DNA from: Piromyces finnis
Taxonomy: Eukaryota; Neocallimastigomycota; Neocallimastigomycetes; Neocallimastigales; Neocallimastigaceae
Assembly (NCBI GenBank): GCA_002104945.1
Contig: MCFH01000021.1
Coordinates: 310,001 to 374,000, forward strand
Direction: 5' to 3'
Length of the DNA: 64,000 nt
Shown here: positions 63,325-64,000 of the stretch, piece after piece
How the letters are laid out: every line of letters starts with the position of its first letter
Position numbering within the stretch: the stretch's first letter is position 1
The notes under the pieces: generated by a model
Databases searched by the model: none
Told to the model about the DNA's origin: nothing
The model's input: only the letters and a program-made list of their open reading frames with translations
Position numbers and translations under genes: made by a program

Positions 63325-63888
63325 ATGTATAAATTGTTAACGAAAGAATTTTGTAATAGGGTCACTAACAACATTATTCAAAATAATGCTGATAACTTAT
63401 CAATTGTAGGAGATAATATTAATTTTAAATTTTTACTGTCTGAAGAAATTGAGAATATTTTTGAAGTTGTTATAAAGAATAGTATAGATGCAGTTTACAA
63501 TATCATGTATAATGACATAACATCTTTTATTGATGTTTTTTTTTTAAAAATTATCCATATTTAAAAGATGAAATTAATTATATATTTGAAGAATATGCAA
63601 TGGAAAAAAAGAATGTTATAGCTTTTTATAAAAAAATTGAAAACTTTAAATAGTGATAGAATATCCACATATAATAGTGATTTAATTATAAAATATAATT
63701 ATTTAATTAAAGAAATCAATTCCCGTCTTCTAGAGGGATCTATTAATATATATAAAAGTAATAATGATCTTAATATAAATGATGAATATACAGATACTGA
63801 TAATACACAATACGAAGAATCAGAATATATGAATAATATAATAATTATTTTAAATACTTTTACACTAATTGTTATAACTTTTTTTTAA
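63325..63888 (+). pseudogene. Unknown gene with two frame breaks at homopolymers
   Basis: Coding-like sequence runs in three successive frames: 63325 (MYKLLTKEFCNRVTNN...) to the T run at about 63536-63545, then a frame with NYPYLKDEINYIFEEYAMEK to about 63636, then a frame continuing LNSDRISTYNSDLIIKYNYL to the stop at 63888. Each switch is at a homopolymer (T10 and A7) and each would be explained by one surplus base, so either assembly errors or early pseudogenisation. The product is not recognised: Asn/Ile-rich, helical, acidic near the end (NDEYTDTDNTQYEESEY), with a hydrophobic last segment. Coding-like codons just before the right edge (about 63933-64000) may belong to it, but no consistent splice was found. 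Confidence 0.5.
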
Positions 63889-64000
63889 TAATTAATATAT
63901 TTTATGAAAATTTTTAGAAAAGGATAAAATAATACACAAATAATAATCTTTATAATGCGTATGATTATTCTAGTATGTGCAAGAAAATATTTAAATTCCT

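Overview
The window is nuclear DNA of a fungus, most probably an anaerobic gut fungus (Neocallimastigomycota). The evidence is extreme A+T content (non-coding DNA is almost only A and T), many short GT-AG introns of roughly 75-320 bp, Asn-rich tracts encoded by AAT/AAC runs, large ankyrin-repeat genes, bacterial-type enzymes in uninterrupted reading frames, and secreted Thr/Ser-rich repeat proteins. This placement is inferred from gene style; the window has no rRNA or other marker. Exon structures were built by hand from splice sites and reading-frame phase.

Left part (1-17.7 kb): an HMG-box transcription factor (minus, C-terminus outside the window); a six-exon D-3-phosphoglycerate dehydrogenase (minus) whose frame continues after its stop codon for 41 codons ending in Ser-Lys-Leu; a GH13 alpha-glucosidase and an alpha/beta-hydrolase without its serine nucleophile (both plus, intronless, bacterial in style); a twelve-exon SGT1/ecdysoneless homologue (minus); and an acidic protein of unknown function (plus). 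Next is a 3.7-kb gene-free stretch with three separate repeat structures, one of them a cluster of four GC-richer units unlike anything else in the window.

Middle (21-46 kb): a secreted repeat protein; a head-to-tail pair of giant ankyrin proteins (974 and 1310 aa) that share an unusual N-terminal region; a 1465-aa MYND-finger protein; an RCHY1/Pirh2-type RING E3 ligase (minus); the splicing factor CCDC12/Cwf18; and a bacterial-type HAD phosphatase.

Right part (46-64 kb): a tRNA-derived SINE with a poly(A) tail and a perfect 13-bp target-site duplication; two more secreted repeat proteins; a PQ-loop membrane protein; a small unknown protein (minus); a 470-bp TTTTA array; and a frame-broken gene at the right edge.

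The most distinctive system is the three-member secreted family at 21.4, 50.7 and 53.7 kb. Each gene has a signal peptide, a phase-1 intron just after it, a long Thr/Ser stalk built from K-x-(I/L)-P units, and the same C-terminal six-cysteine module. The stalk sequence differs between loci while the cysteine module is nearly unchanged. The other genes are mostly unrelated housekeeping genes, and no operon-like or pathway clustering is visible.
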